DNA of 61,496 nt from Microbacteriaceae bacterium (GTDB lineage: Bacteria; Actinomycetota; Actinomycetes; Actinomycetales; Microbacteriaceae): contig JAPOHQ010000001.1 in the NCBI GenBank assembly GCA_029979375.1, positions 1 through 61,496 on the forward strand, given 5' to 3'. A model generated the notes under the pieces. It saw only the letters and a program-made list of their open reading frames with translations. It did not search any database and was not told the origin of the DNA. A program made the translations under genes and the position numbers. This document shows, piece by piece, positions 48,338 through 56,175 of the stretch (positions are counted from its first letter, which is position 1; each line of letters starts with the position of its first letter).

Positions 48338-49055
48338 GCTTGGACGGCTCTTCTTCGGTTAGGTCTTCGAGCTCTACCGACTCTTCCACCTCGGTCTCAC
48401 TGGAGTCTTCAGACTCTTCAGATTCCTCGGCGAGCGGCGTCTCTGAGGTGCCCAGCGGAGCAGGCTCCTGGGAGTAATACTCGTACTCAACCTCGGCCTC
48501 TGTTGCCGGTGAGATCTCGTCTGAGATGTCCATGTAGGCCTCTTCGGAGAGTATCTGCTCGAGCTGACCCTGGATGTAGTCGCGCAACTTGGAACGGTAT
48601 TCGGCCTCGAAGCGCTTGAGGTCTTCAACGGCCTCCTCGACACTGCGCCTGTCCAGCTCAAGCTGGTTTAGCACCTCACGGGCCTGTGCCTCAGCGTCTC
48701 GCACGATTCTGGCGGCCTCGCGCTGGGCATCGCGAATAATCTGCTCGCGCTTTACACGACCCTCTTGAACGTGGTCGGCGTGCAGCTTCTGAGCCAGCTC
48801 GATGATGCTCTTCGAGGCGTCGGTGTCCTCGTCCGCCAAAGGTGCTGGAGGGTTCACGGCTACCGGGAAGGCTTCAACCTCAACCTCACCGGCAGGCGAG
48901 CCCTGGGTCTTGAGATCCTGATTCTCGGAGAGGATCTTGCGAAGCTCGACGACGATTTCATCTAGGTAGTCATCAACTTCATCCTGGTCATAGCCCTCGC
49001 GGAACTTAGTTACCTGGAACCGCTTGGCCAGAATGTCTTCTGGAGATAACGCCAT
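48318..49055 (-). CDS. wag31: DivIVA/Wag31 polar growth protein
   Basis: This cytoplasmic coiled-coil scaffold marks cell poles and organises tip growth. The 245 residues start MALSPEDILAKRFQVTKFREGYDQDEVDDYLDEIV (in part SPEDILAKRFQVTKFREGYD), the conserved membrane-binding DivIVA head. A linker and a long coiled coil (about 90-175) rich in EAARIVRDAEAQAREVL follow, then an acidic tail with many Glu/Ser repeats. The ATG follows AGGAAAGG. A TAACAT box gives it its own promoter. Confidence 0.95.
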   Translation of the reverse strand: MALSPEDILAKRFQVTKFREGYDQDEVDDYLDEIVVELRKILSENQDLKTQGSPAGEVEVEAFPVAVNPPAPLADEDTDASKSIIELAQKLHADHVQEGRVKREQIIRDAQREAARIVRDAEAQAREVLNQLELDRRSVEEAVEDLKRFEAEYRSKLRDYIQGQLEQILSEEAYMDISDEISPATEAEVEYEYYSQEPAPLGTSETPLAEESEESEDSSETEVEESVELEDLTEEEPSKREKRKD

Positions 49056-49092
49056 TGTGAACCTTTCCTAGCGCCTAAAAAAGCCTTCGCCT

Positions 49093-49098
49093 ATGTTA
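49093..49098 (-). promoter_or_regulatory. -10 box of wag31
   Basis: TAACAT on the minus strand lies 37 bases before the wag31 ATG, giving a leader of about 30 bases with AGGAAAGG. The leader also has GAAGGCTTTTTT, which lacks a good stem for a terminator. Confidence 0.45.
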
Positions 49099-49105
49099 TT
49101 GCCAC

Positions 49106-49390
49106 CTACAGGCCTCTGACAAAGCCCTGAAGGATAATGACAGCAAAGAGCACCAGTGTCCAGGCCAAATCTAGGCTGATTGTTCCTAGCCGCAGCGGCG
49201 GAACAAAGCGACGGACAAATTTAAGCGGCGGATCGGTCAGGGTGTAGGCAAAATCGAGTATCGGAAGCAAAAGACCCTTGGGCCTCCAGGAAGAGTTGAC
49301 ACCCATTACCAGGTCCGACACGAACCTTGCGAGCATGGCGTAGAAAAAGAGCTGAAGCGCCCAGTAGAGAACGAAGCCGACGATACTCAT
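49106..49390 (-). CDS. YggT family membrane protein
   Basis: This 94-residue protein has two membrane helices (about 5-25 and 70-90), separated by a conserved loop with FVSDLV, SWRPKGLLLPILDFAYTLTDPPLKFVRRFVPP. It is a constant member of the cluster between sepF and divIVA in actinobacteria. The role is not established but is presumed to be in envelope growth. It starts three bases after sepF with no Shine-Dalgarno, so it depends on coupled translation. Confidence 0.92.
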   Translation of the reverse strand: MSIVGFVLYWALQLFFYAMLARFVSDLVMGVNSSWRPKGLLLPILDFAYTLTDPPLKFVRRFVPPLRLGTISLDLAWTLVLFAVIILQGFVRGL

Positions 49391-49393
49391 CAG

Positions 49394-49783
49394 CTACTGC
49401 ATCAAATCCTCTGGCTCATCCTCATCGGGATCAGCGTCGGTAACTGCGACGTTCTGGGGGCTAAGCAGGAAAACCTTTGGTGTAACGCGCCTCAGGTGGC
49501 CCTCCAGGCCCTCTTTGAGCCCAATCATGAAATCAAGCATGCGCTTGGCATCTGCCTCGCTCATGGAGCCGATGTTAACGATGACCGGCACACCCGAGCG
49601 GAAGTGCGAGGCTACCTCCCTGGCATCCGAGTAGTTCTCTGGATCCAAGGTCACAATTTCTGACATGTCCGCGGAGCGGCGGGGCTTGGGAGCTGCTGGT
49701 CGCGGCTTAGGGGCGCTCTCCTTTGGAGCACTTTCGCCCGAGCCGAATCCAAAGAAGCCCATTACTGAATTAACGATTCCCAT
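49394..49783 (-). CDS. sepF: Cell division protein SepF
   Basis: This cytoplasmic protein anchors FtsZ to the membrane in bacteria lacking FtsA. The 129 residues start with an amphipathic membrane-targeting helix (MGIVNSVMGFFGFG), then a proline-rich linker and the SepF core (about 44-115) with EIVTLDPENYSDAREVASHFRSG, VIVNIGSMSEADAKRMLDFMIGL and VTPKVFLLSPQNV. The ATG follows GAGGAG. Confidence 0.96.
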   Translation of the reverse strand: MGIVNSVMGFFGFGSGESAPKESAPKPRPAAPKPRRSADMSEIVTLDPENYSDAREVASHFRSGVPVIVNIGSMSEADAKRMLDFMIGLKEGLEGHLRRVTPKVFLLSPQNVAVTDADPDEDEPEDLMQ

Positions 49784-49814
49784 GATTACTCCTCAACTGC
49801 CTCAAGACTAGGTC

Positions 49815-50495
49815 CTAGGCGGGCCTAGGGCCTGTAATGGCACTCCCAACCCGGATATGTGTCGCGCCCATGGAAATTGCCGTCTCGAAGTCCTCGCTCA
49901 TTCCCATTGACAGGTCAGTGGCCGAGGGTGCGAGTCGTTGCACCCGCTCGGCTAATTGCAGAGTCCTGTCGAACTCAGCGCGGGGTTCCTTGCCCAACCC
50001 GGCGACCGCCATTACCCCTCTAAGCCTCAGGCGAGGAATCTCCAGGACAAGCTCAGTTAGCGCCTCCAGATTCTCTTCGCTTACTCCCCCACGACCGGAA
50101 TCTTCAGTCAAGTTGAGCTCGATGAAACCATCGATCTCCCGGTCCTGATTCTCCAGCTGCTTGCCCAGCTCTTTCACGAGTGATTCTCGATCGATCGAGT
50201 GGATTGTCGAGGCGTAGCTCAGCACGCTTTTGACTTTGTTGGATTGCAGCTGGCCGACAAAGTGCCAGGTCGCCTCGCGGCCGGCAGTCCTCAGCGCCTC
50301 GGCCTTGGGCTTGGCCTCTTGATCGCGATTCTCGCCGAAGTGCCGGTGACCAAGATCGAACAGCTCATGGGCCACCTCAGTCGGATGCAGCTTCGTAATC
50401 ACGATCAGCTCTACCGACAGGGGTTCGCGATTCGCCGCCAGGCAAGCACTAGCCACTCGCTCCTTTACTGAGCTGTAGCGCTCAGCAAGGCTCAT
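49815..50495 (-). CDS. PLP homeostasis protein YggS (PLPBP)
   Basis: This 226-residue alanine-racemase-like TIM barrel binds pyridoxal phosphate and helps control its level and amino-acid balance. The Lys that binds PLP is in VITKLHPTE (about residue 35); other motifs are HRHFGENRDQEAKPKAE, WHFVGQLQSNKV, LRLRGVMAVAG, LSMGMSEDFETAISMGATHIRVGSAITGPR. The ATG overlaps the ftsZ stop in TAATG. The pgeF-like laccase-domain gene that often sits here is absent. Confidence 0.94.
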   Translation of the reverse strand: MSLAERYSSVKERVASACLAANREPLSVELIVITKLHPTEVAHELFDLGHRHFGENRDQEAKPKAEALRTAGREATWHFVGQLQSNKVKSVLSYASTIHSIDRESLVKELGKQLENQDREIDGFIELNLTEDSGRGGVSEENLEALTELVLEIPRLRLRGVMAVAGLGKEPRAEFDRTLQLAERVQRLAPSATDLSMGMSEDFETAISMGATHIRVGSAITGPRPA

Positions 50496-51655
50496 TAGCG
50501 GAAGAACTCTGGCAGATCCAGATCGTCACCAAATGAACCGGTGCTCGAAGGCTTGCTGGCCTGTGCGGGCTGGAGCTCCTCTTCGGCCTCGAAACTCGGG
50601 GCTTCGACCTCCACCGGCTCAACCACTTCTGGTTCGACTACGGCCTCGGTTTCCAGGACCTCTTCCCGAGAGCCAATCATGGCGCTTTCAAACTTGCGGT
50701 GCTTGGGCTCACCACCATCGAATCCGGCGGCAATAACGGTGATTCTTACCTCGTCACCAAGGGTGTCCTCGATGGTGGCACCAAAGATGATGTTGGCCTC
50801 TGGGTGGACGGCCTCCTGCACCAGTCTCGCGGCATCGTCGATCTCGTGAAGACCAAGGTCGGAAGCACCCTGGACCAGCAGCAAGACACCGTGTGCGCCC
50901 TCAATGGTTGCCTCAAGTAGCGGCGAGGAAACGGCGATTTCTGCGGCTCGAACGGCTCGGTCTTCGCCTTTGGCAGTACCAATACCCATCAGGGCACTTC
51001 CGGCACCCTGCATTACAGACTTTACGTCGTTGAAGTCGAGGTTGATCAGACCTGGCACCACGATCAAATCACTGATGCCTTGCACGCCGGCGCGAAGCAC
51101 ATCGTCCGCTGTCATGAAGGCCTCGAGAGCGGAGACCTTCTTGTTTGACATCTCGAGCAGGCGCTGGTTTGGCACCACGATCAGGGTGTCCACTTCTTCG
51201 CGCAGCGACTTGATTCCCTCGTCGGCCTGCACGGCGCGGCGCTTACCCTCGAAGTTGAAGGGTCGAGTCACAACACCAACGGTTAGCGCACCGAGGCGCT
51301 TTGCGATGCGAGCGACCACTGGAGCACCTCCGGTGCCGGTGCCACCGCCCTCACCGGCGGTAACAAAGACCATGTCGGCACCTTTGAGGGCCGCCTCAAT
51401 CTCACTCTCGTGCTCCTCAGCAGCACGGCGACCCACCTCGGGGTCCGCCCCAGCTCCCAATCCCCTGGTTATGTCTCTACCGATATCGAGCTTGACGTCG
51501 GCATCGCTCATGAGCAAGGCCTGGGCATCGGTGTTGACTGCTACAAATTCGACGCCACGAAGCCCGGTTTGGATCATGCGGTTTAGGGCGTTTACGCCTC
51601 CACCGCCGACACCAACGACCTTGATGACGGCCTGATAGTTAGGTGACTGGGTCAC
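50495..51655 (-). CDS. ftsZ: Cell division GTPase FtsZ
   Basis: This tubulin-like GTPase forms the Z ring. The 386 residues have the nucleotide phrases VGVGGGGVNALNRMI (14-28) and GGGTGTGGAP (103-112), VVTRPFNFEGKRR, NLDFNDVKSVM with the catalytic loop, and a variable acidic linker. The C-terminal peptide DDLDLPEFFR binds SepF/FtsW partners. The GTG start follows AGGAGG by six bases; an out-of-frame ATG in that gap runs into TGA after two codons. Confidence 0.97.
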   Translation of the reverse strand: MTQSPNYQAVIKVVGVGGGGVNALNRMIQTGLRGVEFVAVNTDAQALLMSDADVKLDIGRDITRGLGAGADPEVGRRAAEEHESEIEAALKGADMVFVTAGEGGGTGTGGAPVVARIAKRLGALTVGVVTRPFNFEGKRRAVQADEGIKSLREEVDTLIVVPNQRLLEMSNKKVSALEAFMTADDVLRAGVQGISDLIVVPGLINLDFNDVKSVMQGAGSALMGIGTAKGEDRAVRAAEIAVSSPLLEATIEGAHGVLLLVQGASDLGLHEIDDAARLVQEAVHPEANIIFGATIEDTLGDEVRITVIAAGFDGGEPKHRKFESAMIGSREEVLETEAVVEPEVVEPVEVEAPSFEAEEELQPAQASKPSSTGSFGDDLDLPEFFR

Positions 51656-51681
51656 TTCATGCCTCCTGCTGGAAAACCCTC

Positions 51682-51704
51682 AAGTTAAGGCTGAGGCTTA
51701 ACTT
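51682..51704 (-). promoter_or_regulatory. Perfect inverted repeat in the ftsZ leader
   Basis: AAGTTAAG-N7-CTTAACTT is an 8-bp perfect stem. The seven-base loop on the mRNA is CCUCAGC, whose CCUC can pair with GAGG just after the stem or with the Shine-Dalgarno AGGAGG. It starts 27 bases upstream of the ftsZ start codon. Confidence 0.55.
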
Positions 51705-51717
51705 TTCTCAGGATTTT

Positions 51718-51745
51718 CAATTAGCGCCACGAAGGTAGAGGTCAA
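51718..51745 (-). promoter_or_regulatory. Probable ftsZ promoter
   Basis: On the minus strand TTGACC (51740-51745), a 16-base spacer and TAATTG (51718-51723) resemble a sigma-A promoter. The transcript would start near 51711 and contain the whole inverted repeat. The rest of the 140-base ftsQ-ftsZ gap holds a 10-base palindrome GAAGGCCTTC (51761-51770) and no clear terminator. Confidence 0.45.
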
Positions 51746-51795
51746 AGGCCCCAAGAATAAGAAGGCCTTCGGGCGTGTCGTAAACAACAGATGAA

Positions 51796-52566
51796 CTAAA
51801 AATCCGGGTACCTGACCACTGGAGAGTTCGGTGAGGACACATCAATCTCGACTCCCTCTTCCAGGCCAGTGGCAATCAGCGAGTCGAGCACCTCAGCCTT
51901 GAGCAGCGAATCCTCGTTTGAACCCCAAATCACGCTCCAATTGCCATCTTTCAGGGTGAGTTTGGTGGTCAGCTGCGGCGAAACCTCCACCGAGAAGACC
52001 TGGCTGTAGGTAGTTTTCGGCAAACTGAGCAGCAACTCAACGGCATTGCGATACTCGGGCGAAGCCAATGGGTCGCCGTAGAAGATGAGAAACGGGTATT
52101 CCCCCACGCTCGCCGCAGGTGCAATCTGCACGCCCGCGGCGTCATAAAGGAAGTTTTCTCCCCCGCGAACCAGAACAACTAGCGGCTGGCGCTCCCGGAC
52201 CTTGACGCGCAGGGTGTGCGGTGGCTCGGCTCGGAAAGTGAAGGTCTCAATCAGTGAAAAGTCCGCCAGCAGCCCAGTGAGTTCGGCTTCGCTGATGGTG
52301 GGGAGCGGCCTGCCCATCAGGGATGTGAGTTCCGCGCGCACATCCTGTGCCGAAAGGCGCTCGTTTCCAGTTATCACGATCCGCTCGAGGGCAAGGATTG
52401 GAGTGAAGTAGGCAGCCAATACAAGCGCGACCAGAGCAATAGGTGACGTTACGGCAAGGGATCTAAACCAAATTGTCAGGCCACCGATCTTGCGGCGTTT
52501 TTTCGGCTTTGCCTTTCCGAGCTTTCGTCGCTCCTCGCGCAACAGCTCGCGATCTGAACGGGCCAC
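51796..52566 (-). CDS. ftsQ: Cell division protein FtsQ
   Basis: This bitopic division protein has 256 residues. A basic cytoplasmic head (REERRKLGKAKPKKRRKIGG) is followed by one membrane helix (about 33-55, LAVTSPIALVALVLAAYF) and a POTRA domain starting LERIVITGNERLSAQDVRAELTSLMGRPLP. The FtsQ beta domain follows, with VRERQPLVVLVRG and FLIFYGDPL. The GTG start abuts the murC stop. It lacks ddl, which is present between murC and ftsQ in many other bacteria. Confidence 0.93.
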   Translation of the reverse strand: MARSDRELLREERRKLGKAKPKKRRKIGGLTIWFRSLAVTSPIALVALVLAAYFTPILALERIVITGNERLSAQDVRAELTSLMGRPLPTISEAELTGLLADFSLIETFTFRAEPPHTLRVKVRERQPLVVLVRGGENFLYDAAGVQIAPAASVGEYPFLIFYGDPLASPEYRNAVELLLSLPKTTYSQVFSVEVSPQLTTKLTLKDGNWSVIWGSNEDSLLKAEVLDSLIATGLEEGVEIDVSSPNSPVVRYPDF

Positions 52567-53955
52567 CTAGTCCTCCAGGGCTGCAAGCAAGTCCGGAACC
52601 ATGCGATTGATGTCGCCGCAGCCCATGGTGATTATGAAGTCGCCAGGGCCTGCAAGCCTCGCGGCAGCGGATGGGACATCGTCCCACTGCGGCACATAGT
52701 GCATGTTCTCGGACCTGGCGTAACGGTCGGCAATCAGCGCCCCGGTAACACCTGGCTCGGGATCTTCTCTAGCCGCATAGATATCGGTCACTACGGCCTC
52801 GTCACTGAGCAGCAGCGCATCGGCAAACTCTTGGGCAAATAGCCTGGTCCTCGAGTAGAGGTGGGGCTGGAACACCGTGATTAGCCTCCCCTTTCCAACA
52901 ACAGCCCTGGCCGCCTTCAGCGCAGCGGCAACCTCGGTGGGGTGATGGGCAAAGTCGTCATAGACCTTTACCCCCCTCTGATCGCCGTGCAGCTCAAAGC
53001 GCCGCTGGGTGCCGGCAAAACCCACCACCGCATCGGCCGCAGCTGCAAATTCAAACCCGAGACCAACCAAGACCGCTACCGCACCGGCAGCATTCAGCGC
53101 GTTGTGCTCACCAGGGATGCTCAGCTCAAGGTTGGCGGCCTCAGAGCCGAAGTGCAGGCGGAAACTCACCCTGGGGCCAGACGCATCGATGTCCGAGACT
53201 CTCACCACCGAGCCTTCACTCTGGCCGAAAGTGATGATTCTGTTGTGCTTGAGAAGTCTGCGAACAGCGACCGCGCCGGGGTCGTCGGCGGAAATAACAA
53301 CGAAGTCGCTGGCTCCATCGGCAAACTTGGCAAATTCCGCCTGAAAGGCTTCGAGCGATCCGTAGTGGTCTAGGTGATCGGGATCGACGTTGGTAACGAG
53401 GGCAACTGCGGTGTCGTAATGCAGGAATGAGCTGTCGGACTCATCAGCCTCGATTACAAAATGCTCGCCTTGCCCAAAGGCGCTGGAAAAGCCGTACTCC
53501 TGGATGACACCGCCATTTACGAAGCTGGGATCTGCCCCAAGGCGCCTGAGGGCGCTGATGATCATGCCGGTCGAGGTGGTCTTGCCGTGGGCCCCCGCCA
53601 CGGCAATTGGCTTGCCACGAGAGGCCAGATGAGCCAGCAGGGCGGAGCGGTGCAGCACCGCTAGCCCGCGCTCCTTGGCAAGCAAATACTCGGGGTTTGT
53701 GGGCCAAAGCGCGCTAGTGACCACAACCGTGTCGGCATCGCCGAGATTCTGCGCGTCGTGCCCAATCGCAATCTCGATACCAAGCTCACGAAGGCTGGAG
53801 ATATTGAACCCCTCGCGGACATCTGAGCCTGTCACTCGGTGCCCCATTCCGTGGACGAGTCGGGCTATGCCTGACATGCCAGAGCCACCAATGCCAACAA
53901 AATGGACCTTTCCAAGGTCCTCTGGAACGGAAACTGAATAGTCGGGCTTAATCAC
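52567..53955 (-). CDS. murC: UDP-N-acetylmuramate--L-alanine ligase MurC
   Basis: This cytoplasmic Mur ligase adds the first amino acid of the peptidoglycan stem. The 462 residues have the Rossmann start VHFVGIGGSGMSGIARL (18-34), the ATP loop AGAHGKTTSTGMII, NVDPDHLDHYGS, GEHNALNAAGA and DDFAHHPTEVAAAL, which is the MurC-specific ending region. Its 3' end abuts ftsQ, and the start overlaps murG by 8 bases. Confidence 0.97.
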   Translation of the reverse strand: MIKPDYSVSVPEDLGKVHFVGIGGSGMSGIARLVHGMGHRVTGSDVREGFNISSLRELGIEIAIGHDAQNLGDADTVVVTSALWPTNPEYLLAKERGLAVLHRSALLAHLASRGKPIAVAGAHGKTTSTGMIISALRRLGADPSFVNGGVIQEYGFSSAFGQGEHFVIEADESDSSFLHYDTAVALVTNVDPDHLDHYGSLEAFQAEFAKFADGASDFVVISADDPGAVAVRRLLKHNRIITFGQSEGSVVRVSDIDASGPRVSFRLHFGSEAANLELSIPGEHNALNAAGAVAVLVGLGFEFAAAADAVVGFAGTQRRFELHGDQRGVKVYDDFAHHPTEVAAALKAARAVVGKGRLITVFQPHLYSRTRLFAQEFADALLLSDEAVVTDIYAAREDPEPGVTGALIADRYARSENMHYVPQWDDVPSAAARLAGPGDFIITMGCGDINRMVPDLLAALED

Positions 53956-55024
53956 GGCTACCAGTATGCAGGGCGCTCAGGGTGAGATCGCGAAGCCGCT
54001 CTGTGGCGTCAACGATTGCCACGCTCCTGGCGGCCTTCGACATCCCCTCCAACGTCTTTCGATGGCTAATCATGGGCACGATCTTCTCGGCGATGTAAGC
54101 CGGGGTGAACTCGCGGTCTGCCACCAGCACCCCGCCTCCCGCATCCACGACCGTTAGGGCGTTGAAGCGCTGCTCACCGTTGCCAACGGGGTAGGGAACA
54201 TAAACCGCGGGCAAGCCGCAGGCCGAAAACTCGGCAACGGTAGATGCGCCAGCTCGAGAAATCGCCAGGTCGCTAGCCGCAATGGCCGCATCCATCCGAT
54301 TGCAGTAGGCAAGCCGAACATAGCCAGGGGTCTTGGCATCCGGCAGGCCGGCCTTGTCCCCGACGATGTGCAAGACCTGCACCCCTGCGTTTTTTAGGGT
54401 ATCCAGCGACTCGATTACCGCGTCATTGATGCTCTTGGCACCCTGCGAACCACCCGTAACCAGCAGCGTTGGAAGCGACGGATCCATCCCCAGCTCGACC
54501 CGAGCCTGCTGCTTGTCATAACCCGCAACGGAAACAGCTATCTCAGACCTGATCGGCATTCCCGTCAAAACATGCGGTTCTAGATTGCTGTTTGGGAACG
54601 CGACCGCGACTTTGGTTGTGAACCTTGCTCCGAGGCGATTGGCAAACCCTGCAATCGCATTTGCCTCGTGAATCACCAGCGGCTTCTTGCTCAGCCAGGC
54701 AGCCAAATAGGCAGGCGCTGAGGCATAGCCTCCAAAGCCGACCACCGCATCAATCTGCCTGTCACGCAGGATATTCGACACCAGCCGGCTTGCCATGAAG
54801 AGCCGCACTGGAAACCCGAGGGCGCTAAGGCTCAGCCGACGCGGCATCGGAAGCCGGGGAATCGTTAGAAGCTCAAAACCGCGCTCTGGCACGAGGCGAG
54901 ACTCCAGGCCCTCCCGGGTTCCAAGGGCAATGACCTCATGGCCCTCGGACCGCAAAAGTTCAGCCAGGGCAAGCAGCGGATTGACATGACCGCCAGTGCC
55001 ACCGCCAGCCAGCAGCAGCCGCAC
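53948..55024 (-). CDS. murG: Lipid II synthase MurG
   Basis: This GT28 glycosyltransferase adds GlcNAc to lipid I on the inner membrane face. The 358 residues have LLAGGGTGGHVNPLLALAE (3-21), VVGFGGYASAPAYLAAWL, HEANAIAGFANRL, LLVTGGSQGAKSIND and the donor site ISRAGASTVAEFSACGLPAVYVPYP. The GTG start overlaps the ftsW stop by one base. A hydrophobic patch near 80-110 fits membrane association. Confidence 0.97.
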   Translation of the reverse strand: MRLLLAGGGTGGHVNPLLALAELLRSEGHEVIALGTREGLESRLVPERGFELLTIPRLPMPRRLSLSALGFPVRLFMASRLVSNILRDRQIDAVVGFGGYASAPAYLAAWLSKKPLVIHEANAIAGFANRLGARFTTKVAVAFPNSNLEPHVLTGMPIRSEIAVSVAGYDKQQARVELGMDPSLPTLLVTGGSQGAKSINDAVIESLDTLKNAGVQVLHIVGDKAGLPDAKTPGYVRLAYCNRMDAAIAASDLAISRAGASTVAEFSACGLPAVYVPYPVGNGEQRFNALTVVDAGGGVLVADREFTPAYIAEKIVPMISHRKTLEGMSKAARSVAIVDATERLRDLTLSALHTGSRD

Positions 55025-56175
55025 TACGAACCCCTTCGGCCGAGTTTCGAGACTCGATCACGCTCAACGGCTAAAACAACTCCGATTGCTGCCATGGTCG
55101 AGATAAGCGAGGAGCCTCCGGCCGATATCAGCGGCAGCGGAACGCCGAGGACTGGGAAGACTCCCAGAACCACACCGATATTGATAAACGCCTGCATCAC
55201 GATCCAGATCATTACTCCGACCACGATGTTCCTGGAAAAGGCATTGGTTTGAAGCCTTGCGATCGCAAAAAACGTTAGACCGATTGCAAAGAAAATCAGA
55301 ATCACCGCGAGGGCCCCGACGAGCCCCAGCTCCTCGCCGATCACGGCAAAAATGAAGTCGTTCTCTACCTCTGGAATCCAGCTCCATTTCAGCTTCGAGC
55401 GCCCCAGTCCGGTTCCCCAGAGTCCCCCTGAGGCCAGGGCCCAGGTGCCATGCTCAAACTGCCAGCGGACGCCCATCGGGTCTGCCATCTCGGGGTTGAG
55501 CCAGGCCTCGAACCGCACCCGCCGAGATGGCGAGCTGGCCACAAGGGCAAAGGCCCCCAGGGCTCCAACAGCACCCATGGTTAGCCAGGTGGTCCAGCGC
55601 ATTCCGGCAAACAAATACATGCCCATCAGCACGATTGCCATTACGACTCCGGTGCCCATATCGCGCCCCATCAGCGCCACCAGCACCAAAGCCACACCCG
55701 AAGCCGCAAAGACCCAAGTCCAAAGCTGTCTGGTTTTCAGGGGGTCTCCCCCGGTCTGGGAGAGCCAGTTGGCCAGAGCAATAATCAGTGCCAGCTTGAG
55801 AAACTCACTGGGCTGGATGCTGACAGGCCCCAGGTCCAACCAGTTTCGGTTTCCGTTGATGTCTTGTCCCAAAAACACCGTCGCAACCTGCAGCCCGAGG
55901 GCAATCAGCAGGAAGGTCTGACCGATTCGCCGATAGAACTTCATCGGGAGGTTGGAGGCAATTAGCAGTGCAACAAAACCAACAATTGCGAACAGCCCCT
56001 GCCGCAAAAATACCGAGGCAGCATTTGATGTCTCCTTGAAGGAATCAACTGCAGACGCGCTGGCAACCATTGCAAGCCCTAGGCCCACGGTTATCAGCGT
56101 CAGACCAAGCAGCATCAGACCCTGCCGGGACTGGCTTCGAATCTTTGGCCTGAGGGCCTCTCTGACGTTCGTCAT
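55024..56175 (-). CDS. ftsW: Septal peptidoglycan polymerase FtsW
   Basis: This SEDS-family glycosyltransferase polymerises lipid II at the septum. The 383 residues form about ten membrane segments. SEDS motifs are NGNRNWLDLGPVSIQPSEFLKLALI, MGRDMGTGVVMAIVLMGMYLFAG, FIFAVIGEELGLVGAL and GVFPVLGVPLPLISAGGSSLISTM. The ATG overlaps the murD stop in ATGA. Its place between murD and murG matches FtsW rather than RodA. Confidence 0.96.
   Translation of the reverse strand: MTNVREALRPKIRSQSRQGLMLLGLTLITVGLGLAMVASASAVDSFKETSNAASVFLRQGLFAIVGFVALLIASNLPMKFYRRIGQTFLLIALGLQVATVFLGQDINGNRNWLDLGPVSIQPSEFLKLALIIALANWLSQTGGDPLKTRQLWTWVFAASGVALVLVALMGRDMGTGVVMAIVLMGMYLFAGMRWTTWLTMGAVGALGAFALVASSPSRRVRFEAWLNPEMADPMGVRWQFEHGTWALASGGLWGTGLGRSKLKWSWIPEVENDFIFAVIGEELGLVGALAVILIFFAIGLTFFAIARLQTNAFSRNIVVGVMIWIVMQAFINIGVVLGVFPVLGVPLPLISAGGSSLISTMAAIGVVLAVERDRVSKLGRRGS

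Noticed and set aside
49056..49105. Possible terminator in the wag31 leader (GAAGGCTTTTTT)
   Set aside because: No stable GC stem precedes the T-run.
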